A DNA stretch of 64,000 nucleotides from Mactra quadrangularis. Taxonomy: Eukaryota > Mollusca > Bivalvia > Venerida > Mactridae. Below the pieces are notes generated by a model. That model made no database searches. It saw nothing but the letters and a program-made list of their open reading frames with translations, and was not told the DNA's origin. The stretch lies in contig CM046308.1 of the NCBI GenBank assembly GCA_025267735.1, positions 31,609,267 to 31,673,266 of the forward strand, written 5' to 3'. A program made the position numbers and the translations under genes. Of this stretch, positions 52,501-58,985 are shown one piece after another; positions within the stretch are counted from its first letter, which is position 1; each line of letters opens with the position of its first letter.

Positions 52501-55055
52501 CTATGCTTTATTTTTCCTCGTTTTACGCATGTTTGTCAGCTAATTTATGTCATTAATGTCAAACCCGTCAAGAAAAATAACTATTCATAAAAACGAATTC
52601 ATTCATTACAAATAATGAACATTAAGACATTTGGGCGAAGGTGTTCTTTCCATGAAACATTTATAATAAAAGACAAGACTAGCGTGATGTACGATTATAA
52701 ATCATTCAAAGAATAGAAGTTGGTTAATTGTACGTCAAGTTAAACTTTTTATTGCCAACATAACACAGCATGTTTATTTTATTTCAGGAGCCTTTTCCGT
52801 CCTCAAAATATTCATTTACTTTGAACGTCATCTTGGATTTTTTGTCTTGCAAACGTATCTACCTTGCAGTCTCATTACATGTCTTTCGTGGGTTTCATTT
52901 TGGATAAATCGTGACGCAGCACCTGCGAGAGTTCTTCTAGGTATGTATAATAAACAACCGCAAATAGGCAAACCGTTCTATTTATTCTACACCAATAGGT
53001 TTTTCCCATTACATAAAAATACATGTTAAGTCATTGCAAAACATTGTTTTTATAACAACACAAGCAATGGGAGAACAACTAAAAACCAACTGTTTACAGA
53101 ATTATCATTATACGAACCTGTTTAATTCAATTGGCTTTTCGTAAAAGTACAATACATTGCTCGATACATTCAGAAAATATTCAGCTAACATAAAGTAATC
53201 GTTTAATTTGAAGATTGCTCTTCCTGCCAGTATTATTGTTTCCTTGAGAAACTTTGATCAAATTTTAGACCTTTAATTTCTATCTTATATCAACTTTCAT
53301 TGCATTCCTCTGTACATTTTATTGTTATTGTGAACAATTCAATAGTTTCAGTTTTTGGATTTCATTTTACTGTGTTGTATTTGCATTTCAATCAAATAAA
53401 ACGTTCCATTGGTATTATCTCCGACACGTCAGTTAAACTGTCAGAAAATGTATCGAATACAGATTGCTTAATTTTGCCGGGTGCCACCTTGTCTTTTTCA
53501 AACATCTGTTTTCAAACGATAATCTGTGAGTTAGTTCAAAATATATTTTTTATATGCTAGAGTTATCTTAACTTATATTTAAATGATTTGATAATTGATT
53601 GCAGACACATTATTTCCTCTTTTTAGCAAACTTACAAGTGACCGATCTTTTGTCGAAAGTAGAAAAAGCAGACAATGCGTAAAAACCCATTTTTATACTT
53701 TTGATACTTTGAAAATTGTAGAGTTGATGAGATGATTTGTTGAATTACAGGTGTAACAACGATTTTGGCAACAGCTGGTATTAGTATGACCACCCGTGAA
53801 GGTTTACCAAAAGTATCGTATGCTACTGCTTTAGATACATATCTTAATGTTTGTGTTGTTTATGAAATGGCTGCTATGATAGAATATGCTGCTGTTAATT
53901 ATTTTACAAAGGCAAGTTGACATTTTTCTATGTACTCATTATGTCAAGCATACGTAAGCTTCTAGCTCAATGAAAATCGTTATCTCGTAACCAAAGATTA
54001 CTATGTTAATATTAAAAAAGAAATGTAAATATTTTCTCATTTAAAACTTCCGAAAGACCGGAAAGTAAATATTTTGCCAATTGTATTATATAATATGGTA
54101 TAGTTTATGCCATAATAAGTAGATATTCAAAATTGAATATAAGATTCAATATTGCTAATACGAAAAAGTTGCGTATGTAAATAATATGGAAATTAAACGA
54201 TATATGTAGATTTTCATTCAACATTCTATGTTTGTAGGTTTTGGCGATGGAAGCCAACGACGACTCGGATGACGAGGCTGATGATAAAGCCATTAAGAGT
54301 TCTGGTGCGGACCAATCATCCAACCCATCCGTAAGAGTTTATTTATATCAACCAAATGTAAGTATGCGTCTAACATAATCGGCATAAATACAAATAAAGT
54401 CAAGTTGTTTTACTTTATCTTTTACTTTATATGCACTGAAAAGTCTATATGTTTAATTGCTATATGAAAACTTATCGTGCAAATAAGAGCTTTTTTATTA
54501 TAATTATATGCACATGCATTTGAAGACTAAAGGTAGTCAAACTTATTGATTTATACGTCAATGCTAAGCATGCTAATTGTTCTTATGTTGACTAATCAGA
54601 TATGAATGCTGTGTGGGACTTGGGGATGCCAAATGAAAACAAGCTGGTTAATCTACGAACCCACTGATTATTTTGAAAGTAGCTTTGATTACCATGTATA
54701 CCAACGTCATACAGTTTTCTTGTACCATTTCATATCGTTCTTACTAAAGACATTATACAGAGGAAAGTGTTTTCTCTTTGCTCCTTTTCAGGACGTAAAT
54801 GGACGTTCAGTACCATTAAGTAGTTGTTCATCTGGTGCAAGACCAAAACGCCGGTATAAAAAGCATTCGTTTTGCCATTTGTTTTGCAAGTGTTTAACCG
54901 GAGATCTTAAGTATAGGTCAAAGCTTCGCGAACGAGGCAGTCCAGAACAAGGAAATGCCGTGAGTGACATTGACGTGTGGTGTAGATATGCGTTTCCCTT
55001 AACATTCACTATATTCAACATTTCATATTGGTTATTATATTTATTTTTCTTGTAA
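1235..55055 (+). CDS. GABA-A receptor alpha-type (GRD/alpha-6-like) anion channel subunit, 9-exon gene
   Basis: The product is a plasma-membrane pentameric Cys-loop channel subunit, inferred to pass chloride in response to GABA or a related transmitter. The spliced protein is 442 residues (451 with the longer exon 8). Order: signal peptide 1 to about 18; ligand-binding domain to about 235; Cys loop C152-C166 with exactly 13 residues between; M1 about 236-258; Pro265-Ala266-Arg267 anion filter; M2 about 266-286; M3 about 297-320; cytoplasmic loop; M4 about 419-441 ending at the C terminus. YFRQRWTDERLKF, LTVRAACPM, SYGYTTND, QTYLPC, LPKVSYATALD, NYFTK and RYAFP..F.IFN are very close to GABA-A alpha subunits. 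There is no second loop-C disulfide, which argues against GluCl or GlyR. N-glycosylation sequons lie at N26, N93 and N212. Loop B carries Gly171 where beta subunits carry the agonist-binding Glu, as alpha subunits do. Family assignment is strong; the exact subtype and ligand are inference. Confidence 0.93.
4873..4930 (+). repeat. 58-bp repeat, partner in inverted orientation at 9666-9723
   Basis: Matches the reverse complement of 9666-9723 at 53 of 58 bases by hand count; shared core ATACATATGTCTGATTTGG. Probably two copies of an unnamed dispersed element. Confidence 0.75.
5560..5796 (+). mobile_element. tRNA-headed SINE, full length with perfect target-site duplication
   Basis: The head at about 5561-5635 has a box A-like TGGCGTAGTGG and a box B-like GGTTCGCAACC. 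A body of about 130 nt and an A/C-rich tail follow. The 14-base duplication TAATTTCGAAAATC lies at 5546-5559 and again at 5797-5810, identical, showing LINE-type target-primed insertion and suggesting a fairly young copy. The same family recurs at 30038 and, head only, at 12362. Minus-strand open frames here are by-products of the element. Confidence 0.88.
6351..6425 (-). mobile_element. Decayed tRNA-derived SINE head
   Basis: Read on the minus strand, the sequence shows GGATTTCGCAATC followed by CAGTTTCGATTCCAGGCC, resembling the anticodon and T arms of a tRNA. No body or duplication recognised. A diverged tRNA pseudogene is the alternative. Confidence 0.4.
9426..9507. repeat. Polypyrimidine CTCTCCTTTT-type tract
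   Basis: About 80 bases almost wholly C/T on the + strand, with a loose 10-base repeat TCTCTCCTTT at the start that decays rightwards. Confidence 0.85.
9666..9723 (-). repeat. Inverted partner of the repeat at 4873-4930
   Basis: See the entry at 4873. Similarity weakens quickly outside the 58 bases. Confidence 0.75.
12362..12438 (+). mobile_element. 5'-only fragment of the same SINE family (tRNA-like head)
   Basis: The 76-nt head matches the heads at 5561 and 30038 almost base for base (GTGGCGTAGTGGTTAGCATG, then TCTGACTTCGAATCCGGAGA), but the body is absent: sequence diverges right after CGGTCGCGGA. A preceding block at 12276-12330 carries an imperfect inverted GCGGGTGATATT / AATATTACCCGC pair and AAGGGAGATAACTT, so this may be a composite element. 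Confidence 0.65.
12553..12692. mobile_element. Foldback/MITE-like palindromic element, 44-bp perfect arms
   Basis: Bases 12553-12596 are the exact reverse complement of 12649-12692 (44 of 44). The 52-nt middle folds again imperfectly: ATATCAACC pairs with GGTTGATAT around a TCGGCTAGCGCCTC loop. The whole 140-nt unit could form one long hairpin. TATAATA occurs on both sides and may be a target duplication. No coding capacity. Confidence 0.85.
13448..13685 (+). repeat. Intron-1 repeat R1, copy a (pair with 27041-27285)
   Basis: Collinear with the second copy, best over 13589-13672, where TATGTAATATATATTGACAA is followed by AACAGTTTGTATAATTGTTG in both. Confidence 0.8.
15095..15140. repeat. 23-bp tandem duplication
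   Basis: Two adjacent 23-base units beginning CCTATGAT and ending ATATCAAGAA, differing at one base. Confidence 0.9.
15732..16080 (+). repeat. Intron-1 repeat R2, copy a (pair with 21311-21660)
   Basis: Both copies begin with GACRATAAATCACAATGCAT and later share TTTTACRAATGGAT and a CATTTACAT..AAT..CACRTTGAATGA stretch. Heavily decayed. Confidence 0.7.
17371..17473 (+). repeat. Intron-1 repeat R3, copy a (pair with 28415-28512)
   Basis: Shared GTCTGGYAATTGTCACGTTT, then TTTCTGAACACGA and ACAGACAAGTA. Confidence 0.75.
18060..18270 (+). repeat. Intron-1 repeat R4, copy a (pair with 22201-22435)
   Basis: Shared AYATTGTCCA.GG.ACTT, GTAATTGTT and TAGATTCATTARC followed by AGAGGAYTTTGACCT. Confidence 0.7.
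19105..19240 (+). repeat. Intron-1 repeat R5, copy a of three
   Basis: Shared with 24872-25000 and 32053-32200: CCAGATTYATAAC, CAATTTGTATGCAAACTAAA and ATATTTATTTCAACYAGTAA, in this order. Confidence 0.85.
19738..19845 (+). repeat. Intron-1 repeat R6, copy a (pair with 26216-26330)
   Basis: Shared ACCRCATAGTCTG, AGGTAAGCTCT and GATTATTATCCAGACAG followed by CTGTTTCAA. Confidence 0.8.
21311..21660 (+). repeat. Intron-1 repeat R2, copy b
   Basis: Collinear with 15732-16080, same orientation. Confidence 0.7.
22201..22435 (+). repeat. Intron-1 repeat R4, copy b
   Basis: Collinear with 18060-18270. A 90-codon frame over this copy is therefore repeat sequence and not a gene. Confidence 0.7.
23363..23679 (+). 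mobile_element. Second SINE family, tRNA-headed, with target-site duplication
   Basis: The head near 23365-23440 has GGCTAGCTCAGTTGGTAG (box A) and GGGTTCGATTCC (box B), with CCGCCC pairing GGGCGG like an acceptor stem. A body of about 210 nt and an ACAAA-rich tail follow. Duplication AAACACAAGA at 23353-23362 and 23680-23689. Its 3' end (ATGTGTTGCTACGGCGTTAA) resembles the 3' end of the family at 5560, so the two may share a LINE partner. The 73-codon frame at 23549 lies in this element and is not a gene. Confidence 0.85.
24872..25000 (+). repeat. Intron-1 repeat R5, copy b of three
   Basis: Closest to copy a; identical over CAATTTGTATGCAAACTAAA. Confidence 0.85.
25306..25633. promoter_or_regulatory. 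Cluster of CRE, E-box and YY1-like motifs (possible alternative promoter or enhancer)
   Basis: Full palindromic CRE TGACGTCA at 25306-25313 and 25567-25574, palindromic E-box TCACGTGA at 25538-25545, and AGCCGCCATGAC (YY1-like, also a Kozak-like ATG) at 25622-25633. Eight-base perfect sites of this sort are rare in AT-rich DNA, and these motif types co-occur in TATA-less promoters. A 52-codon open frame starts at 25646. Function is inference. Confidence 0.4.
26216..26330 (+). repeat. Intron-1 repeat R6, copy b
   Basis: Collinear with 19738-19845, same orientation. Confidence 0.8.
27041..27285 (+). repeat. Intron-1 repeat R1, copy b
   Basis: Matches 13448-13685 in the same orientation, with scattered substitutions and small indels. 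Starts near ATACCTGACATCTCGTGC. Confidence 0.8.
27359..27405. repeat. TATA-rich simple sequence with short AGTCAGTATATA duplication
   Basis: Imperfect TA run followed by two GTATATAAGTCAG-like units. Confidence 0.6.
28415..28512 (+). repeat. Intron-1 repeat R3, copy b
   Basis: Collinear with 17371-17473, same orientation. Confidence 0.75.
30038..30258 (+). mobile_element. tRNA-headed SINE, near-full-length copy
   Basis: Same family as 5560: head GTGGCGTAGTGGTTAGCATG, GGTAGGGTAAGTTAGTACTG in the body, and CAACGTTAAAAACC at the 3' end. Several point differences and no clear target duplication suggest an older insertion. Confidence 0.85.
32053..32200 (+). repeat. Intron-1 repeat R5, copy c of three
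   Basis: More diverged. Similarity to copy a continues to about 32320 (TTTGCATTTT, GACACTAAACG). Confidence 0.8.
33166..33315. mobile_element. MITE-like foldback element with 49-bp terminal inverted repeats
   Basis: Arms 33166-33214 and 33267-33315 are reverse complements with only two mismatches (47 of 49), starting GTATTGTTCG and ending CGAACAATAC. The 52-nt spacer shows no gene. Unrelated in sequence to the palindrome at 12553. No clear target duplication seen. Confidence 0.85.
34901..35001 (+). CDS. Coding exon 2: mature N terminus
   Basis: Acceptor TTTCATTTCAG at 34890-34900; donor G|GTAATA at 35002. The 101 nt encode residues 15-47, including sequon N26-T-T and the segment LLRGYRKEIRPGFG. 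That is the family's N-terminal helix leading into the conserved R-P-x-x-G-G-P-P motif completed by exon 3. Starts after two bases of a codon from exon 1 and ends with one base of Gly48. Confidence 0.93.
36212..36252 (+). repeat. Intron-2 repeat pair, copy a (with 38634-38675)
   Basis: About 40 bases, GAAGCTWAACGCYTGTTGAA followed by CAATAAARCAATTA. Confidence 0.7.
36558..36798. mobile_element. 241-bp non-autonomous element with ATACCCCCGCC terminal inverted repeats
   Basis: Exact 11-bp inverted ends: ATACCCCCGCC at 36558-36568 and GGCGGGGGTAT at 36788-36798. More GC-rich than its surroundings, with an internal GGACGGACG-type minisatellite. From general knowledge, such elements are frequent in mollusc genomes. 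Minus-strand frames across it give Arg/Pro/Ser-rich translations typical of repeat artefacts. Confidence 0.75.
36721..36753. repeat. GGAC/GCAC minisatellite
   Basis: About eight tetranucleotide units of CGGA and CGCA type, inside the TIR element at 36558. Confidence 0.9.
37432..37504. repeat. (TA)n microsatellite, about 36 units
   Basis: Uninterrupted alternating A/T for about 73 bases. A minus-strand frame reads through it as alternating Ile-Tyr and is spurious. Likely length-variable between individuals. Confidence 0.98.
38634..38675 (+). repeat. Intron-2 repeat pair, copy b
   Basis: Matches 36212-36252, same orientation, with about five differences. Confidence 0.7.
40358..40372. repeat. 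(AAGAT)3 tract, possible LINE tail on the minus strand
   Basis: Three AAGAT units. Reverse-complemented, this makes a short microsatellite tail at the 3' end of the block 40373-41000, as seen in some non-LTR retrotransposons. No coding remnant found, so the link to a LINE is weak. Confidence 0.4.
41126..41156. repeat. Short perfect-stem palindrome TTTGTACCC/GGGTACACAAA
   Basis: ATTTTTTGTACCC and GGGTACACAAAAAAT are separated by CA. Arms pair except for a two-base bulge. It could be a small hairpin; function unknown. Confidence 0.5.
42180..42420 (+). repeat. Intron-2 diverged repeat, copy a (with about 46158-46400 and 48150-48330)
   Basis: Shared AATYACCAATCTCGTGTT (first two copies), then AATTTYGTYCAATTAACCTT and a trailing CAATTGTTAGAACAATC-like stretch. 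The third copy shares the AGGAAACAAT..GTCAAAT and TTTTGTTCAATTAACTTCAA part. Confidence 0.55.
50611..50678 (+). CDS. Coding exon 3: first beta strand of the ligand-binding domain (68 nt)
   Basis: Acceptor TTTCGTTTCAG ends at 50610; donor ATG|GTAACT at 50679. Encodes residues 49-70, PPIVIETDIMIRSIGQISES then Asn-Met, the strand beta-1 segment that follows the Gly-Pro-Pro turn. The 68-nt length equals, from my knowledge of the family, the corresponding exon in vertebrate GABA-A receptor genes. Confidence 0.95.
50679..50977 (+). other. Intron 3
   Basis: 299 bp, GT-AG, phase 0. Nothing else recognised. Confidence 0.93.
50978..51284 (+). CDS. Coding exon 4: loops D, A and E and the Cys loop
   Basis: Acceptor CCATTTTCAG at 50968-50977; donor AGTT|GTGAGT at 51285. 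The 307 nt encode residues 71-172. Visible features: loop D YFRQRWTDERLKF (77-89), sequon N93-I-T, loop A WKPNTYFLNGHKS (108-120), loop E region around 133-149, and the disulfide loop C152-PMKLNLYPMDRPI-C166. The length is close to the sum of two vertebrate GABA-A exons (221 and 83 nt), so one ancestral intron appears absent here. Reading on past the donor gives an unrelated tail, so splicing is required. Leu115 stands at the position of the benzodiazepine-binding His of vertebrate alpha-1 (aligned by eye). Confidence 0.96.
51285..51733 (+). other. Intron 4
   Basis: 449 bp, GT-AG, phase 1. Starts GTGAGT. The open frame of exon 4 happens to run 147 bases into it before stopping, so retention would give a receptor truncated before loop B. 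Confidence 0.93.
51734..51874 (+). CDS. Coding exon 5: loop B to loop C
   Basis: Acceptor CTATTTCAG at 51725-51733; donor TTAG|GTATAT at 51875. The 141 nt complete Tyr173 and encode residues 174-219: loop B GYTTNDIVYLW, the KLAQFDL strand and loop C with sequon N212-T-T. No cysteines are present, unlike glycine and glutamate receptors, which carry a second disulfide here. The sequence around loop C resembles the TGEY motif of GABA-A alpha subunits. Confidence 0.95.
51875..52787 (+). other. Intron 5
   Basis: 913 bp, GT-AG, phase 1. AT-rich, nothing recognised. Confidence 0.92.
52788..52940 (+). CDS. Coding exon 6: pre-M1, M1 and anion-selectivity filter
   Basis: Acceptor TTTATTTCAG at 52778-52787; donor CTAG|GTATGT at 52941. 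The 153 nt complete Gly220 and encode residues 221-270, with M1 in GFFVLQTYLPCSLITCLSWV and on to the WINRDAAPAR segment. P265-A266-R267 are positions -2', -1' and 0' of M2, the established signature of anion-selective members. The exon length matches the equivalent vertebrate GABA-A exon as I know it. Confidence 0.97.
52941..53750 (+). other. Intron 6
   Basis: 810 bp, GT-AG, phase 1. Its stretch around 53400-53510 resembles 63085-63180 in the 3' flank (shared core CACCTTGTCT), probably two copies of an old repeat. Confidence 0.9.
53751..53911 (+). CDS. Coding exon 7: M2 and M3, ending at a GC donor
   Basis: Acceptor TGAATTACAG ends at 53750. The 161 nt complete Gly271 and encode residues 272-324: the rest of M2 (VTTILATAGISMTTR), the M2-M3 loop GLPKVSYATALD, and M3 to NYFTK. 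The conserved 6' Thr273, 9' Leu276 and 19' Arg286 are present; positions 10'-13' read A-T-A-G instead of the usual T-M-T-T. The frame would stop at TGA four bases after GCA-AG if unspliced. The only phase-consistent exit is AAG|GCAAGT, a textbook GC-AG donor, leading to exon 8. Confidence 0.94.
53912..54237 (+). other. Intron 7, GC-AG type
   Basis: 326 bp, begins GCAAGT and ends TTTGTAG, phase 0. The AAG|GCAAGT junction matches the consensus of the minor GC-AG class spliced by the U2 spliceosome. No GT nearby restores a frame compatible with exon 8. Confidence 0.75.
54238..54330 (+). CDS. Coding exon 8: acidic part of the M3-M4 loop, two possible 3' ends
   Basis: Acceptor TATGTTTGTAG ends at 54237, with only a moderate pyrimidine tract. 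Phase 0 at both ends. It encodes VLAMEANDDSDDEADDKAIK, then Ser/Gly-rich residues, a strongly acidic cytoplasmic segment right after M3. Two in-frame donors exist: TCC|GTAAGA at 54331 and AAT|GTAAGT at 54358. The second adds nine residues (VRVYLYQPN). No homologue is recognised for this segment, as is usual for the variable loop. Its assignment rests on frame, splice signals and position. Confidence 0.72.
54331..54791 (+). other. Intron 8 (short exon 8 form)
   Basis: 461 bp from the first donor, or 434 bp from the donor at 54358. Ends CTCCTTTTCAG. Phase 0. Confidence 0.75.
54792..55055 (+). CDS. Coding exon 9: end of cytoplasmic loop, M4 and stop
   Basis: Acceptor CTCCTTTTCAG ends at 54791; TAA stop at 55053-55055. 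The 264 nt encode 87 residues. The loop has a basic patch RPKRRYKKH followed by a cysteine cluster (C383, C387, C389), a possible palmitoylation and trafficking site by analogy with GABA-A gamma-2. M4 is WCRYAFPLTFTIFNISYWLL and ends within five residues of the stop, so there is almost no extracellular tail. The RxAFPxxFxIFN core is the family's M4 signature. Confidence 0.95.
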   Translation, partial: DVNGRSVPLSSCSSGARPKRRYKKHSFCHLFCKCLTGDLKYRSKLRERGSPEQGNAVSDIDVWCRYAFPLTFTIFNISYWLLYLFFL

Positions 55056-55218
55056 CAATATTGTTTGTTTATATATATTACCTGAGATATGTCATTTTTA
55101 GATGTTTTATGCAATCTGTGATTTTATATTATATTTGACATTATAATTATGTTAACGTATTTTATTTTAATGATGTTGTATTATGTTTCATTTGTAAACT
55201 TATGACACTAGCATATGA

Positions 55219-55224
55219 AATAAA
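55219..55224 (+). promoter_or_regulatory. Candidate polyadenylation signal AATAAA
   Basis: First canonical AATAAA after the stop codon, 164 nt downstream, on the coding strand in AT-rich sequence. It implies a short 3' UTR. Later A/T-rich signals exist, so other ends are possible. Confidence 0.5.
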
Positions 55225-57057
55225 TTCATCGTTGGTTGTATTTACATGTACACTTACACGAGTTGTTTTGTTTTTATGTATTCATGGTATTTTGAGTAAA
55301 GGCATGAGAATAAGTGTTAGCAAAGGCCAATGCACTTTTAATCAATATGTTTTGTCTTTGTTTTATATGAGTTTGAGTAAAAAGGCACATTAAAGTAATG
55401 CATTATCACCAGGTTCGTTAATTATGTATCTATACCAAGTAAACAAAGTCCCTATAATGAATTGCAGACACTTAATATAAATATCTGATGCCCAAGCTAA
55501 CGCTAACGTACGATACCTTTCTTATAACTGAAAATATACTTTCTTTGTCACAAATCCGTCTTAGCAAGTATTAAATTGTCGCAAGTATTCCGATGTGATA
55601 TTTTACAATGCCTAGAATGCGACGAGGTTATAATATTCGTGAAATAATAGTGGTATCTGATAAGATTAGACAAAAGTAATAAACTATAGATATGTCATAA
55701 CTAATATACTCCTGGGACGTTTTCATTTATCAAAACTATATGAACCTAGACATCCAATTTCGGATGTCAATATAATATCAAGGAAATATAATATAACATG
55801 GTCTTCCTGGCATATCTACCGAAGATTAGAAACTAGCGATAAATTGGACAAGAACCTTAGATAATGGTATCATTTTTATTCAGTATCGTATAATCATATA
55901 AGTAATTCAACAACAGATCAATCGAAATGCAACTTGTTTCTCTAATCAACTGTTGTTCAAGTGTACACAATTCGGTTTTGGATCTAAAAAAGTCAGGTAA
56001 AGCCGTTTCGATGAAATGTGAATTTTTAAGTTTAAACTATTTCAATATATCAGATGATATTAATCGACATTGTAGTTATTGTAGAAAAATCGTTCGATTT
56101 GAAAATATTTAAAATGTACTAGCCTTAACAATAATTTTCTAAACGTAATTTTATGTGATGCAAAATAACTTTTTTGGGATGACTCCTTTGTAATAAAAAA
56201 AGTAACTTTTCTGTCAAAGCTTATCAAATTGAATTACAATATATCGATTTATCTCAAATGATCATCAAAATCTCTAGATATTATTTTGTTTAAAGGTCAA
56301 TAAGTTAGGGCATATATACTTGGATATAGTTTCAAGTATTAACAATCAAACAATTTTAAGGCTGACCTAAAACCATAATTGCTAGGTAGTAAAAATACCA
56401 AATACAATATAATACACTATAATGTTATGCACTAAAAATAAGAATACATGTACATGTATAACAAGTTTCAGGCAATGTTCACTAGCTGTCATCCATCTCT
56501 CAAACACAACTTTTGGACATAACTTGAAAATAACTTACTTCATCGTAACCAATATTTGCTGATTTGTTTGGATTATGCTGGTTTTAGAGAATACAATTAC
56601 GTCTGTCTTCTAGAAACTGTGATTTAAGTATAATAAATGGTCCTTATATACTTCTAATACAAACACTATTCCCGATTGGCTAGACTAATAAACTCAATTA
56701 TCCACACAACTAAAATTCATTTATAAAAAATTGAATAATCTAGTGTATAGTTACCATCATTTTGCTTTTCCTTAAGATCATATGCAAGAGCATTTAAAGT
56801 GGTAAGATTTTGTCATTGAAAGGACAATTTATTTTCTAACGGATTTAATTTCAAACAGACAGACATACGCGTTTTCTAAATGTAAGTATTGAATTCAAAT
56901 CTGTCTTTAGCAGTATATACATGTATAAATACCATGGTGTCTTACACACAACCGCTTACGATTGCTATGCATGTCTCATTCCTGTATTCTTATATTTGTC
57001 ACCATCAAATACATTTTTGTCCGTAAAGTTGGTAATTACTTAAGCCATATTCATTTA

Positions 57058-57200
57058 TATGATCATTGAAAAATATATTTTCTTAAACCCCTAGGGTATC
57101 ACAAAGTGCGGACCGGAAATTGGATAGTAACGTCTCAATAACATCAGTAAATAGAAAATGTTTCTGAATTGTTACATCGTGAATGCAGTAATGAAATATT
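57058..57200 (+). repeat. 3'-flank repeat, copy a of three (with 60255 and 63570)
   Basis: Shared ATTGAAAAATATATTTTCTT with the third copy; CGGAAATTG and TAACGTYYYAATAAC then GTCAGTAAAT with the second. Spacing is about 3.2 and 3.3 kb, suggesting an old tandem array. Confidence 0.7.
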
Positions 57201-58929
57201 ATAGACATTTTACAAATCTCTCACAAATATGGACGTATAAGATGAATGTTGTAAATACTGGTGGTGTTACTTAAACAGTCGTGGTCTGAATTGTATACAG
57301 CAGTATGTAGAGGGTTAAGAAATTTGCGCTTGCGATTCAGAAACAATGAGATGGGTTTAGGTGAGTTCTTTTGTTAACTCACAGAGGCACGAAATACACA
57401 AATCAGAATAGTGTTACTAATATAACACAGTCTACTACTTTGAATAAATCCGTGGTGGCTGTTCAAGACATACCCAATTGAGCTTGTTTCTTAACATTAA
57501 AAATCTTGATATGCCTTCTCTATACCAATACACATGCAGATGCAAATGAACAATACAAAGTTTAACATCATTTTTTATTAAATGAAACACAAATACAGAA
57601 CAAAATGTTAAAAACTTGTACGATGTATCAAACAATTGTATCAAATTGTTATATTTAAGAGGGTATGTATATAAAAAGTATATGCTGACAAACCTAAAAT
57701 CGAATGTATAATACGTGGTAAAATACCACGTAGTAATAATTCAGTAAAGCCCGTCAATGATTTAAGACCATTATTATGTCCAGATTTCTGTATATACATC
57801 ATTCTCACTGCACAGACGCATAATGTTACAAACTACATCCTTAGCTAAACTGGGACAGTCAATTAATAGAAACGGGGAGTGCGTTTGTCATCTTGAGATA
57901 ATAAATTAAAGGTGCAATGATAATGCATGATACGGTTATGGTTGGACATCTGAATACTTAGTAAACAAGATTGATGATGAATTCAAATAAACTTGAATAG
58001 AAACATATAAATATTATACAAGTTCAATATAATTTATCTTTGTAAGTAAACTACATTTTGCACTTTTACCAATAACTTGTTAGTTTCTATCATTGCCTGT
58101 TCAAATAATTGTCATCAAAGAGTGATATTTGTTCGAACGTTATGTGCATCGCCCATAAATCACATTTAATAAAACCCTTGACTATTTTTCTCTCTAGGTT
58201 ATCAGAAAAACAACTACATTTGACGGTCATTTTTAATTGGGTTTTTTACTGGTTTAATGCAGAATCTGTGACTTTTTGAGTCAATTCCTAATATTTCAAC
58301 ATTGGTATTTATATCACATTCTGTCAGCCAATTTTAAGATTGGTACATATACCATGTCTCTCGCAAACGGACATCGTTATTGTTTTGTACGTGACTTTAG
58401 GGAACAAAAAAGTTTCCTCCGATAGTTATAGACCAATTGATGCTGTAAAAGACAAAATAACTTAATATCGATGTTTATTTGCTAGCTGCCGTTCTTACCT
58501 ATATCATCATGAAATTATTTTGTAATATTTGACAGGCTGAAAGTTAACTTAAGTAAATATTATCAGTTTCGTTTAAGTGATTTACCGATGTTGTTGTACT
58601 CGAGAATTAATCCTGGTAAATACAGAGAAATAATAATATCGAGTTTATTGTCAAAATTGTATCTATATATCATATTTTACGATGTGTGAATTCAATTGAA
58701 TTGTGATACTTGCCATGGATAAGAGTGCTGATATTTACGACTAAATCTTTATATAAACATATAACATGCGTTGGTTGAAGAAACACATTATGTCTGATAA
58801 ATATAATAATCAGTCGTGATAAATCACAATGGGTCGTAAACAACGCACAAACACAATGATTTGATTTAGTTACAGGTACCTAATTACAACAGTTTGCATC
58901 AACAAGACATTAAAACCACAATATGATGG

Positions 58930-58985
58930 TTGTTCGGGGTAGCGACGTTAAATACGCGTAATAAAAGAACCAACAAAAACAATAA
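58930..58985 (+). mobile_element. Possible SINE 3'-end fragment
   Basis: GTAGCGACGTTAAATA followed by an A/C-rich tail resembles the ACGTTAAA tails of the SINEs at 5560 and 23363. No head is present. Confidence 0.3.

Noticed and set aside
50611..55055. Glutamate-gated chloride channel or glycine receptor identity
   Set aside because: Loop B and WK-x-G resemble GluCl, but the second loop-C disulfide is absent and M1, M2-M3 loop, M3 end and M4 fit GABA-A alpha better.
55202..55393. 63-codon frame after the stop codon
   Set aside because: Not in a spliceable relation to the gene and without similarity; the receptor ends naturally after M4.
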